Shown piece after piece: positions 23,482 through 33,669 of a DNA stretch of 60,000 bases. How positions within the stretch are numbered: position 1 is the stretch's first letter; each line of letters starts with the position of its first letter. The notes beneath the pieces were generated by a model. The model was not told the DNA's origin, did no database searches, and saw nothing but the letters and a program-made list of their open reading frames with translations. The translations under genes and the position numbers were made by a program. This stretch comes from Takakia lepidozioides. Lineage: Eukaryota; Streptophyta; Takakiopsida; Takakiales; Takakiaceae. The DNA is taken from the NCBI GenBank assembly GCA_030704615.1, contig CM060731.1, forward strand, positions 76,242,756 to 76,302,755, in the 5' to 3' direction.

Positions 23482-26400
23482 ATGTACAGTGCAGGTGGCG
23501 AACGGATGCGTAGGCGTAGAATAGATGACCGTCTATGGCGAATGGAAGAAGCTTATGCCACAAAGAATGGGCATACAAAAATGCTATGCAACTGCGATGA
23601 GTGTCATGGAGGAAAAGTACTCTTGTTGGAAACAGTGAGGAATCATTACATGATACACGGGAGGGATCCTCTTCTCCAACGCTGTTCTCTTCCGGTAAGA
23701 TCGTCACTTTCCCTTCAGCACTTTAGTTTGAATTTTGAATGCAACGATCCTCTTCTCCACATGTCGACATTTCGTTGGGTGATTGTAGTCAAGAAGTCAT
23801 AAGATACAGACGTGAGTATGACTACACCACTTCCGTTATCACTTTAATTAATGCACATGTCGTGTTTTCATTGGTCATGTGTAGTCATGTAGTCATATAT
23901 GACTAAGTAAGTGACTGCAACTATGACTTCAATGGTTACAAATGTCGTGTTTTGATTGGGTGTATATTCATAAGATACATACGTAAATATGACTACATCA
24001 CTGCAACGTCACCGTGCCCTATGTCATAATATGAACAAGTGTCACATCGTTGTTGGTCCACTCACAAGATGACTATTGGGATGCAGGGATGTGAATATTC
24101 AGATGATGAAGACGAAGGCCCTGCGGCACAGCGGGAGCCCAATGTCACAGAGAACGCAGATGAGAGTGGTGGATTGGAGGTAGAAATGCAGCGTGCATTG
24201 CAGGAAGCGTTTCTCTTTGCAGATGCAAACAGAGAGGACCCCATTCATGGTGGAACCGATCACACATTTGCCGATCATGACGATGATCTCGACGATTCGG
24301 GAGACAATGAATTTGATGAGAATGCTCACCTGCACGTTGATCCCGAGTATGATAAACTCTTCCGAGCGTCGCAATGTCCACTTTTTGAAGGGTGCTCCAT
24401 CAGCCGGCTGCAAGCAACTTTGACGTTGCTGAACGCATGCACGACCCACAAGTGCACCAATGCATTTGTGGATGAGCTTCTGGGATTGTTGCGTAAGAGT
24501 TTTTTGCCTAAAGAGAATTCATTGCCGAAAACTCACTATGAAGCAAAAACCATGATTGCCAAGATGGGATTGCAGTACACGATGATTCATGCTTGTGAGC
24601 GTGGTTGTGTACTCTTCCGTGGGGAGTATGAAATGTAGACATTTGCCCAGTGTGCCGCAGTTCCCGTTACATTCCAGGTCGTGGAAGTGTGCCCAAGAAA
24701 GTATTGCGACACTTCCCTGTCATTCCAAGGTTGAAAGGTATGTACCGATGTTAATCGATCGCTAACCTTATGACATGGCACGACAGACATAAGAGCCAGG
24801 ATGGGTTGGTTCGACATCTAGCTGATAGCAAAGCATGGAGACACATTGACACCACATTTGCGGATTTTGCTGCAGAGCCACGATCTCTGCGATTTGGATT
24901 GGCCTTAGACGCTGTAAATCCCTACGGAGCTCAATCCACAAGTTGGAGCACATGGCCCGTTCTCTTGGTCAATTACAATCTGCCTCCGTGGTTAATGACC
25001 AAAAAGTTCTTTGTCATGTTAGCGCTACTGATTCCTGATAAGGAGTCTGTTACCTCGGACAACGTAGATGTTTACCTGATGCCCCTAGTGGAAGAGCTAT
25101 TGGAACTATGGAGAGGGATTGCAGCTCATGATGTTTCCCGTCCTCGTGGTCAACGCGAATTCACACTGAGGGTAGTGTTGATGTGGTCAATCCATGACTA
25201 CCCTGCATATGGCTTGCTCTCAGGTCAAGTGACGAAAGATTATGCTGGTTGTCCAGCTTGTGGACCCGGGGTGACTTCACAGTAGTTACACACATGTGGA
25301 AAAATTGTTTTCCTAGGCCACCGAAGATTTTTGGCCCGCAATCATCCATATAGAAGGTCAAGAATGTTCAATGGCGCTACTGAGCATGGAACTCCTCCAA
25401 AAACGCAGACTGGAACACAAATCAAGGACCTTGCAACAGCTCGCACTGCATGGGTGGAAAACGGAGGGACGCCAGATAGCAGGACAGACCCAGCAAAAAC
25501 TCATGGAGTTAAGCGATTGTCAATTTTATATGTCTTATCTTATTGGGAAGTAATTCCTTCATGGCCTTTAAATTGGTTGTGTACATTTTTGCGTTTTCTG
25601 TTTAAATTGTGATGAGTAAATGCTCAATTGCTTATGTGTTCATTTTGTAGGGTCTCCTCATCCGCCACATGTTTGACGCAATGCATTGCGAGAAGAACTT
25701 GACTGAAAATATTATTAAAATTATCTTTGGTGAGAAAGACACATTGAAAGTTCGCCGTGATTTGGAGCTACTTGGGATGCGCCCGGAATTGTGGCTACAA
25801 CGTGATCCTGACAGAGCAGATACGTTAATTATGTCTCATGCCCCTTATGTCCTCACTGAGGCTGAGTTACAAGTCTTTCTGGAGATTGTGCAGAACTTGA
25901 AAGTGCCAAAAGGCTACGCATCAGCTTTCAAAAAACATGTGGTGAAGAAGAAGTTGTCAGGCATGAAATCACATGACTATCATGTGCTCATGCAGCAAAT
26001 TATACCGCTTGCTATCTGTGGGCTCATGTCAAGTGGTCCTCAAAGGGCCATTTTGCGAGTATGTCGTGTATTTAAGAAGTTGTGTGCAAAAGTGGTGAAT
26101 CCTGTAGAGTATGAGGAATTGAGAACTGAAGCAGTTCTCACTCTGTGTCTCATAGAGAAGGAGTTCCCACCATCATTTTTTGATGTGATGACACATCTGG
26201 TTGTTCACCTAGTGGATGAGTTGTACTTATGCGGGCCCGTAGCATCTCGTTGGATGTACCCCATGGAGCGGGCAATGAAAGATATAAAGGGCTACGTAAG
26301 AAACATGGCAAGGCCCGAGGGGAGCATGGCAGAAGGATACCAATTTGAAGAAGCATTGGGTTTTTGCATAGAGTATATGGCAGGATTTGATGGAAGTGTA

Positions 26401-27628
26401 CGAAGGGTGTAGGATGCAGATGAGGCATAATCTGTGGAACGTGAAGTTGTGGAAGGAAGTTCTAAAGCCCGAAAATTGAATGACCTGTGTGATATTCAGA
26501 GTACATCATTCAGAACCATCCTCGTCTATCAGTCATGTTGGGGTAAGAAATCTACTTCATTGACATTCAGATTTCCAAGTTTTAGTCATTTATCATTAGT
26601 TGGCATATGGCGTCTTTTCAAATCTTCCACGCCACCTCTGTCAATCTCCTGGCTGACCCTCGGATTGTGACAGGATATATGAAGCAGAGTCCACACGGAT
26701 AGAAGCCAGACGACGCTTGTTTCGTGAGGAGCAAGGGCTGGAAGACATGAGCAATCCCACGGCAATTCAGTACCCTCCTGATTTGCATCCTTGTCCTCCA
26801 TTTGCTGTTTGGCTCCCTCAAGGTGTACGGGATCATCTCTCAATTCAATCAGATGGACTTGATCCTACAACATGTGAGGAATTACTGGATCTTTCAAGGC
26901 CTCCATCATTTACTGCCCTGTCATTCAAGAGTATGACAGCGTATGGTAACCATTACAGGGTTACATCCCCCGGCATGAACACAACAAGTATGGTGTCTTT
27001 TGATTGTGGAGTCTCATCTGTTTTCCAGCACCAGCCCATTACCAACAATTCAGGCAATGACATGGAGGAACCTACAAGATATGTGGGTCTTATAAGGGAG
27101 ATTTTGCAAATTGACTATGGCCAAATACAACCTATAGCGTTTTTGTGTTCGTGGGTACAGGCGAGTCGCGTGGGTCGTCAACCTATGTCAATGAAGCAGG
27201 ATGATGCTGGCTTCACACTTGTCAATTTTAACCGTATGCTTCCACCTTCTGAGCAACCTTTTGTGTTTCCTGGCCAGGTTGATCAAGTGTTTTTTTCTGA
27301 TTGTGTGAAGGAGCCAGGGTGGAAAGTCGTCCTGGAGAAGAGCCCCCGAGCATGTAGAGTGGTCTGCGACATATCAATTGATAATGATGATGTGGCGGAA
27401 GTGGAAGGATTGTTAGCCCCACAAAGACTAGAGGAGACTGTGGTTACTGATGGCCCAACATGCAGCCGAGCGGTACCGGTTACTCCAGAGCAGGTGGCCT
27501 CCTTGTACCTCCGAGCACCCCGTATACGTGGTGATGATGTTCAGCCAACCCTTGGAGAAGATGAAGTCTGTGATGAAGACAGTGATACATGTAGTGAGCC
27601 AGACATAGATGAGGATGATGAAGATTAG
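23482..27628 (+). pseudogene. CACTA tnp2 transposase, decayed
   Basis: Exons are 23482-23694, 24087-25548, 25652-about 26535 and about 26674-27628. The first gives a Transposase-associated N-terminus with CNCDECHGGK and ETVRNHYMIHGRDP. The second carries the tnp2 core: DICPVC, LMTWHDRHKSQDG, FGLALDAVNPYG, WPVLLVNYNLPPW, DVYLMPLVEEL and GHRRFLARNHPYRR. The third has MHCEKN, LKVPKGYASAF, SHDYHVLMQQIIPLAI, FPPSFFDVMTHLVVHLVDEL and RWMYPMERAMKDIKGYVRN. The last is DUF4216-like (VGLIREILQIDYG, GFTLVNFNRM, WKVVLEKSPR). Lesions are a frameshift near 24630, TAA at 24752-24754, TAG at 25283-25285, TAG at 26410-26412, TAA at 26428-26430 and a frameshift between 26490 and 26520. It cannot make a full transposase. 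Confidence 0.92.
23740..24060. repeat. TATGACTA/TAGTCATA motif cluster in tnp2 intron 1
   Basis: Intron 1 of tnp2 (23695-24086) holds repeated motifs in both orientations: GTAGTCAAGAAGTCATAAGATACA, GAGTATGACTACAC, GTAGTCATATATGACTA, GTATATTCATAAGATACATACG and AATATGACTACATCACTG. They match the subterminal repeats at 17640-18240. Inside the element such motifs could let the TnpA-like protein bind and regulate tnp2, as En/Spm TnpA does at its own promoter. That is inference. Confidence 0.65.
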
Positions 27629-27689
27629 ATATGCGCGATTGGTGCACTCCAGTTATAGACCATGCATGATAGTTTAAGGTGGTAACACT

Positions 27690-29060
27690 CCCTTCGCATT
27701 CCCATTAAGATATCATGCTTGGACACTGGATTTTATGATCAATTATGGAGTGCTTTCCTTTCAGGACCCTTTATTCATTTGTTGTTGCAATTGGCTTTGG
27801 ACCAACCCGTGCTGGTACCATTGCCATGGGTTTTGCCTGCAATGTTTTCTTGCCATGGATTCGGCACACGCCACGAAAGGCCATCCAGACCATCCTCTGG
27901 AAATGCTCCAATGTTGTTTCAAACATCTCCACATTGCAATGGATACAACACTGACATTAGATGAGTGAAAGTGAGACTAGACCTCCAGCCAGCCAGTTTT
28001 CCCACATCAAATTGAAGGGGATCTGTAGATTATAGATAACGGTTGTTGCCTTCTCAATGTCTTTTCCAATGACCTCTGCAATGAACTGGGGTATAAGATC
28101 CTTCAAATCACAAGTTTGAGCATCACGCACAAGCCACTTACGGGGATAGAGTTTCCAATGCGAACCATTGGTCTTTTATTGATAGCATTGTTGTAAAATA
28201 CATGGACCAACATGGTCAATTTCGGGAATGACATATAGTATGCTTTCATGTACTATGTAAGCATGCAACTATGTACCAGTGACGTGGCTTGTTCGCCACT
28301 TAACCTGTTTGCCCATTCAGCCAGCTCCACATTGTCATGGATTTTGCATGCTGGATTGTGAGGCCATCCACACCGTCCTCTGGAAATGCTATCATGGGGT
28401 TTCAGCTATGTCCACATTTCCTTGGATTATGCCTGCACGAAGCAAGGCCAACTGCATTCAGCACCCTCCACTTTATTATAGTATTGCAGCAACATTCAAA
28501 GCACTTCAATTTGTATCCATCGAAAACATCTAGGCTGGAAAAAGACATTGTTGCAGCAGAACTTAGGAAAGTACTTCTCCCCTTCCACTACACACGTGAA
28601 ATGAAAGAAGCCAACCAACAGCATACCAGCCAAGAAAATATGAAACCAGCCAAGAAAAGAGCCAATATATGCAGTGAAGGTCGACACTAAATGAAACTTA
28701 TCCAACACTTACATTAGAGGAGGGAAGCTAAGTCATACCTCCATAAGCTTGCCCACATCAAATTTGGGAGCTTTCAGAATTTCTCCTTTCCGGTTGAATG
28801 AACTTGGCTACAAGATCTTTCAAATCGCAAGTTTGAGCTTCACACACAATGAACTTGCAGGGATTGAGCTTCCAATGCGAACCAGGAGTCTTATATTGAT
28901 AGCATTGTTGTAAAACACATGGACCAACAATGACAGTCTCTGGAATGACATATAGTACAGCATGCCGCTTCCAGTTGACCATCTACCCATGTAGGTTTCT
29001 TGTACCTATCCTTCCACAGGGAATCATAGGTAATGTGGAGCTTGAAATCCAGCCCTCTTG
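27690..29060 (-). pseudogene. Two diverged pseudogene copies of ribosomal protein eS1 (RPS3a)
   Basis: On the minus strand two copies read as C-terminal eS1. Copy A (about 27955-28250) gives VRDAQTCDLKDLIPQFI, then EVIGKDIEKA, IYNLQ and QFDVGKL. Copy B (about 28700-29060) gives CEAQTCDLKDLVAKFI, then, after a frame jump, ILKAPKFDVGKLMEV, with a possible G-L-D-F upstream. These are the eS1 segments around EAQ-CDLKEL and KAPKFD-GKLMELH. Plus-strand open frames here are shadows. Flanking non-coding sequence is duplicated too (about 27830-27960 against 28320-28440, sharing CCTCTGGAAATGC), so the pair arose by segmental duplication. Frameshifts and missing parts make both copies dead. Confidence 0.8.
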
Positions 29061-29458
29061 GATGAATGTGGACCCACACTCTATCCCTGCTCCTTCAGCT
29101 ATCCATGCCTCTGACAGCCTACAATTCTACCAGCAAACACCCCAACCATACTGGTGTGGAGTTCTTCCCCAAAACACCCCAACCCTACTTATCACAATCT
29201 GAAATGCATCTGCTTCTCTCTGTAGTCCAACAGGCATTCGCCTTTTTGTGGAAAGTGTTCACCCCAAAGCTTCTCCTCACCTCTATTATATGTTTTTGGA
29301 TACTTCCCTGCTGCCACACTGGCAGTAACTTGCCAAAGTCACTCCAAACCACCACAGATGTACCCAACGACCTAACTTACAGAATTCAATATGCATCTTG
29401 CAGCCGAGTCTGATGAGAGGGCAACACAGGCTGAAATAGGTTGCCGAGGAGGAGGGTG

Positions 29459-29896
29459 ATGGAGGGTGCCAAAACTTGGGACTTCGGGGGTGATGGGGAG
29501 TGCCTGGCAGCCAGCCTAGATATAGGGGATAATTTTGCTGTCATTGTTGAGCCTGGTAATGCTGAAGGGGTGGAGTTCTACTTGCTCATGTGTGACCTCC
29601 CATGTCACTCTGTCAGTGAAAACTCTCTGGATGAATGGGGTCAAGAAAGGCTTGCAGGTGAAGTCGTTGTTCGGGGCATACACTATCAACAAAATCCTGC
29701 TCGTAATGCTGGAAAACAGTCATATATCTTGTTGTCCGACAAGCCGCCTGCTTACATTTATTCGCATTTGGTTCGGGCCTCAAAGTTCCCTATGTTGCCT
29801 TCAAGATCAAGGAAGAGCAAGAGACCGGTATACACTTTGGGGGAGGATGCCTTGGAGCTCATACTGACATCAGTCATGCAAGATATTCCTGATTAG
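29459..29896 (+). CDS. Hypothetical protein upstream of a DDE-like transposase
   Basis: From the ATG at 29459 this frame encodes 145 residues without a gap. It has a compact hydrophobic stretch, IGDNFAVIVEPGNAEGVEFY, which resembles a small beta-barrel reader-type fold, and a C-terminal part with SDKPPAYIYSHLVRAS and a basic patch SRSRKSKRP. I do not recognise the family. It sits 0.8 kb upstream of, and in the same orientation as, the Cys-rich transposase-like gene at 30738, so it may be an upstream exon or partner of the same mobile element. Confidence 0.45.
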   Translation: MEGAKTWDFGGDGECLAASLDIGDNFAVIVEPGNAEGVEFYLLMCDLPCHSVSENSLDEWGQERLAGEVVVRGIHYQQNPARNAGKQSYILLSDKPPAYIYSHLVRASKFPMLPSRSRKSKRPVYTLGEDALELILTSVMQDIPD

Positions 29897-30737
29897 TCAT
29901 AGTTGATTGTCGTTTGTCATTTGACTCCTAGGTATTTTCTTTGTGCTTCATTAACTATCCTCTTGGATTGCCTTCCGTTATTTGATTCTCTTATTCTCCC
30001 TTCATGAATTAGAAGCATCTTCAAGAACAGGCTACCCTCAGCCGTTCTTGCCCCGTATCTTTGGCATTGATGTTATACTTGGTTAGGTGGCCAACTCAAG
30101 CTGGGTCAGTCCATAACGTGCCCTAAAAACTGCTTGCCCTAATTTGAATTGACCGGGCTTTTTGGGATGTTCGCGCGTCTGCCACCACCTCACTCCTAGT
30201 CCGCCATCGCCAAGTCCTTGCTCCTTGCATAGATGACGATTCAAGCTTCTTACTCCTAACGTCTGGCCAACATTGCTATCGCTACCACTTTGACTCTAAG
30301 CACTGCAGTTGTTCCCTGAGATCGCTGAAGCTTTAGAAAGTGTAGCTAGCATCACGTTTTGGTGAGCTTAATATTTTTGGAGATGTGGGTTCTGAAATAT
30401 CCTCGCGAGTAATCTACAGACCTGTTTTCGAGTGGGAGCCTCTTCCGTGCACCTAGGGGGGTGGTGGCTCTTAGGTGAGGAAACCACTACTGAGCAACAC
30501 CTCTTGATTTTAGAGATTTGCGCTCAAGTTTATTTGAGAGTTTGTTTTAATGTGAAAACAGTTTAGGCATGCCATGTAGGAGGCTTCATCAGGAATGTGT
30601 GCTTTAGTTGTTATTTTGTTTGATGAGATCTTTTGGTAATGTAGTGGTTGTACATCGATTCTCATTCCTACTTGGTGTGTTTGTGTGTAGGCCCTACAAT
30701 ATACATAATGACTAGCCGTTGAGTTTGCATCTTCCTT

Positions 30738-33669
30738 ATGGTGTTGTCTCAGTATCTTGCTTTATGCAAATCTATGGCTAACAAAAAGAACAAACAGAGA
30801 GATGGGCAGAGAACACGAGAGATTATTGAGGCCGAGTTAGCAGACAGAGCAAGGAAAGATAGACAGGCGAGGTTGAAAAGGGAGTCTAGAGCTAGGATGA
30901 AGCTCAAGCTAGAGGAGGCAAGAGCTAGGGTACCAAAGGATGTGCCAACTAATTGTCCAGTAAACTTGGACAAGGCATCCTTTGACATGGCAAGGAAAAT
31001 TGCTCCTTTGCTACATGATCTAACTTCTCATTATGGTGAAGAATGTCAAAGAATGGCTTATGAGAAACTACTGAGACAACCCATATTGAAGGGACAGATG
31101 CCTACAGTAATGAGTGCTAAACAGAATAAGCATATGCAAGAGCTACTAACATCTCTGAGACTGGGTGTTAATGATGTCAAAGGTAGTCACTCCCGAGACA
31201 AGCTGGCTGCCAAGAATGTTGTGTGTAGTATGGCCGTGTCAGAGCACACATCAAGCTTCCAGGCTAGAGCCGATCTTCTTGGCATCCATAGGAAAAATCT
31301 TTCCAAGGGTTTTGAGAGAAGAAAGTTGTTGGAGGAAGGAAGTGGGATGAGTTGGGCATTGGGAGATAGACCAAAGCGATGTGATGTCTTGAGTGCAGAC
31401 GTCCGTGATATTGTTACTTTATGGTGGACTGAGGAGACACGCGTGAGCCCTAATAAAAAGGATGTTGTACACAAGCGCATTGTTGTGAAGCAATATGAGA
31501 TTCACGCAACTCATCACCTCATGGAAACACATGTTATGTGCATTCTTTCAGTTTTAAAGTTGGTTTGTATTGATGTTTGTTTCATGAAATGTGGGCTGCC
31601 CAATGTGAATGATGTGAATTAGTATCGTGTCTAGGTTATGAAGGACCTGTTGTCATTGACATAGATCCCTGCTTTGGTTCATGGCGTCATTTCATTCTTC
31701 ATGCTTAGAAGTCTGTTTTCCAGATATTGGTCTCCTTCTCAACCACATGTGTTGTTGAATCATCACGAGCTGTCATTGTGCATGCTTCTGATCAACAATG
31801 CAAGTGTTGGTTTATGACTACTTTCATTCTTTGTGCTTGGTCTCTTTCTCAACCACAATTGATATTGAATCATGACGAACTATCATGCAACATGCTTCTT
31901 GGTCCAGCTCTTTGACGATACATGATAGCATGCCATTCTTAATCACAATGTTTCATGTCTGAGGATTGACATTCTTGGCTCATGATGAGCTATCATGTTG
32001 TCTGGCTTCTGCTCCATTTATCATGATTGTATCATTCTACATGAAAGCCAGTGCTTGATTGTAATGTCTTCTGTCATTGGAAACAAAGCCCTGTTGAAAC
32101 AATCCAGCTTTATGATTATACATGATAATGTCATTTTTAATCACATGGTTTCATTTCTCACCTGACTAACATCCTTGGTTCATGATGAGCTATTATGGTG
32201 TCTGGCTTCTGCACCAATATTTGTCATGATTGTGTCATTCTACATGAAAGACAGTGTTCGTTAAAATGTTTTATTATTTATGTCATTGGAAACAAAGCCT
32301 TGCTGTAAACTCATGGTGTTGTCATTGTGCATGACTGTAGGTGGATTTCTTCACACGCTTTAAGACGTGCTTTCCTGTAGTAACGGTGGGATTGCGAGCC
32401 TTTGAGGGGTTGAAGCCTTTTTTTGTGAAGAAATGAAGGGACAGAAATACTTGCTGCTGCAAATACCACACAAAGCTTAATGTTTTGAGGGAAGGGTGGA
32501 ACAATATGAGAGGGGGCGTTGAGACGAGCCTGCATGGGTCTCAATGCTCTTGCACGTGTACAACAGTCTGCAGCCATAATGGTGATCACAGTTCTGGAAC
32601 TGGTAAGTGTATGGCTTCCCTCACAAAATGTAATCAAATCACGATGTTTTGGGAGCTCATACTTTGTCCAAAAGATGATCTTGCCGAGTGGCACAACCGC
32701 AAGTGTCTCTATGGTGAGTGTTCAAATTGTGGCATTGAAACCCTTCCTCTTTGCCCCAGTGAAACATCAAGAGGCTCTGATGACAAACTTGTCCAATGGA
32801 GATGCTATGGAAAAGTTCATGCAGGGCGGACTAAGAAAGGTGAGCCTAAAACTGTGACGCGACTTCAGTACAAGGAAACACCAGCTGCTGAATTCATCAA
32901 GTACCTGAAACAAAAATTGGTGAAGTTTGTGCTTCACAACTTTACCGCAAGATGGCAGGACAAACAATTCAAAACCTCATTGGCAGAGCTACAGGAAGAT
33001 ACCATCTTCTCGGTCATAGACTTTGCTGAGAACTACTCATTCCAAAAGCAGAATGAGATACAAGAAATGCATCGGTACTCATTCCAATGCACAATTCTTG
33101 TCCATATTACGTATAGATTGAATCCAGATTTCAAAGGAGAGCCTGAACAAACTCGGATTTTGAAAGAGTATCACTATTACTTATCTGATGATCGGAAGCA
33201 CGACACTCTCTTTGTGCAATACTGCCTTCAAGTTAAATGACGATATCTGCGTGAGTTTGGTTTTACACCTACACATCATATTGTGTGGTCTGATGGGTGT
33301 GCGGCTCAATTCAAAGGAGCTAGATCATGGTACCATGTTGCAAGGTACCCAAACTTGACCACTTCTCCTGATCTTCGACGGGGTTGCTCGATGGCTTGGA
33401 TTTTTTTTGGATTAGGCCATGGCAAGGGTGAACATGATGGGGCAGGGGTTGTGCTGAAAAGAGAACTTCGCAAAGAGTAATTGCGTCCAGATGGGGTGAA
33501 AATGCAAAATGCCTCTGATGCTGCCAAGTTCTTAAGGGAGTCATTGGGGCGTGCGCATGGTGCTTACCCATCAGCCAGGAAAGAGGTTGCACGGTGCTTT
33601 TGGGAGATTGATCCAAGTGACATTGACAGGACCAAAAAATGGGACTGTAAAATAGTTGGTGGCTCCTGA
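30738..33669 (+). pseudogene. Cys-rich DDE-like transposase, unnamed family, decayed
   Basis: Part 1 (30738 to about 31530) is Lys/Arg-rich with coiled-coil potential and ends SPNKKDVVHKRI, then HATHHLMETH. After an intron holding tandem repeats, part 2 (about 32340-33669) reads FPVVTVGLRAFEGLKPFFV, a Cys-rich block (NTCCCKYHTKLN, CSCTCTTVCS, YGECSNCG), then a DDE-like core: VIDFAENYSFQKQNEIQ, DDRKHDTLFV, HHIVWSDGCAAQFKGA and FFGLGHGKGEHDGAGVVLKR. The D-F-A-E-N-Y, S-D-G and G-H-G-K-G-x-x-D-G blocks recur together in animal and plant repetitive proteins that I regard as transposon-derived. Three in-frame stops lie at TGA 32434-32436, TGA 33238-33240 and TAA 33478-33480. All three fit single C-to-T changes from sense codons. 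Termini were not found. Confidence 0.7.
31720..32305. repeat. Diverged tandem repeats in the transposase-like intron
   Basis: A unit of about 200 bp is repeated at 31981-32095 and 32183-32300, with shared ATGATGAGCTAT, GTCTGGCTTCTGC, CATTCTACATGAAAG and CATTGGAAACAAAGCC. Earlier, more diverged pieces (31725-31920) share TTCTCAACCACA and TGAATCATGACGA-like strings. The array lies between the two coding parts of the DDE-like transposase and has no coding potential. Confidence 0.75.

Larger units (their letters stand above)
17609..27628. mobile_element. CACTA (En/Spm-type) transposon, left end visible, right end not found
   Basis: The left terminus reads CACTACAATAGATGAGCG from 17609, with the diagnostic CACTA start. 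Behind it lie about 700 bp of subterminal repeats built on TATGACTAC. Inside are two divergent genes: a TnpA-like gene on minus (18784-23051) and a tnp2 transposase on plus (23482-27628). Both are hallmarks of plant CACTA elements, although the two genes are more often co-oriented. I looked for the matching right end (CTATTGTAGTG preceded by GTAGTCATA-type repeats) and did not find it in the window, so the right border given is only the end of the tnp2 coding region. The element probably lost that end or was overwritten. Confidence 0.8.

Noticed and set aside
27592-27600. TGTAGTG as the right end of the CACTA element
   Set aside because: It lies inside the last tnp2 exon (codons for C-S-E) and lacks the inverse of the left terminus and subterminal repeats.
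27719-28690. Plus-strand frames rich in Cys/Trp/His
   Set aside because: They are opposite-strand shadows of the duplicated eS1 pseudogene sequence and flanks.
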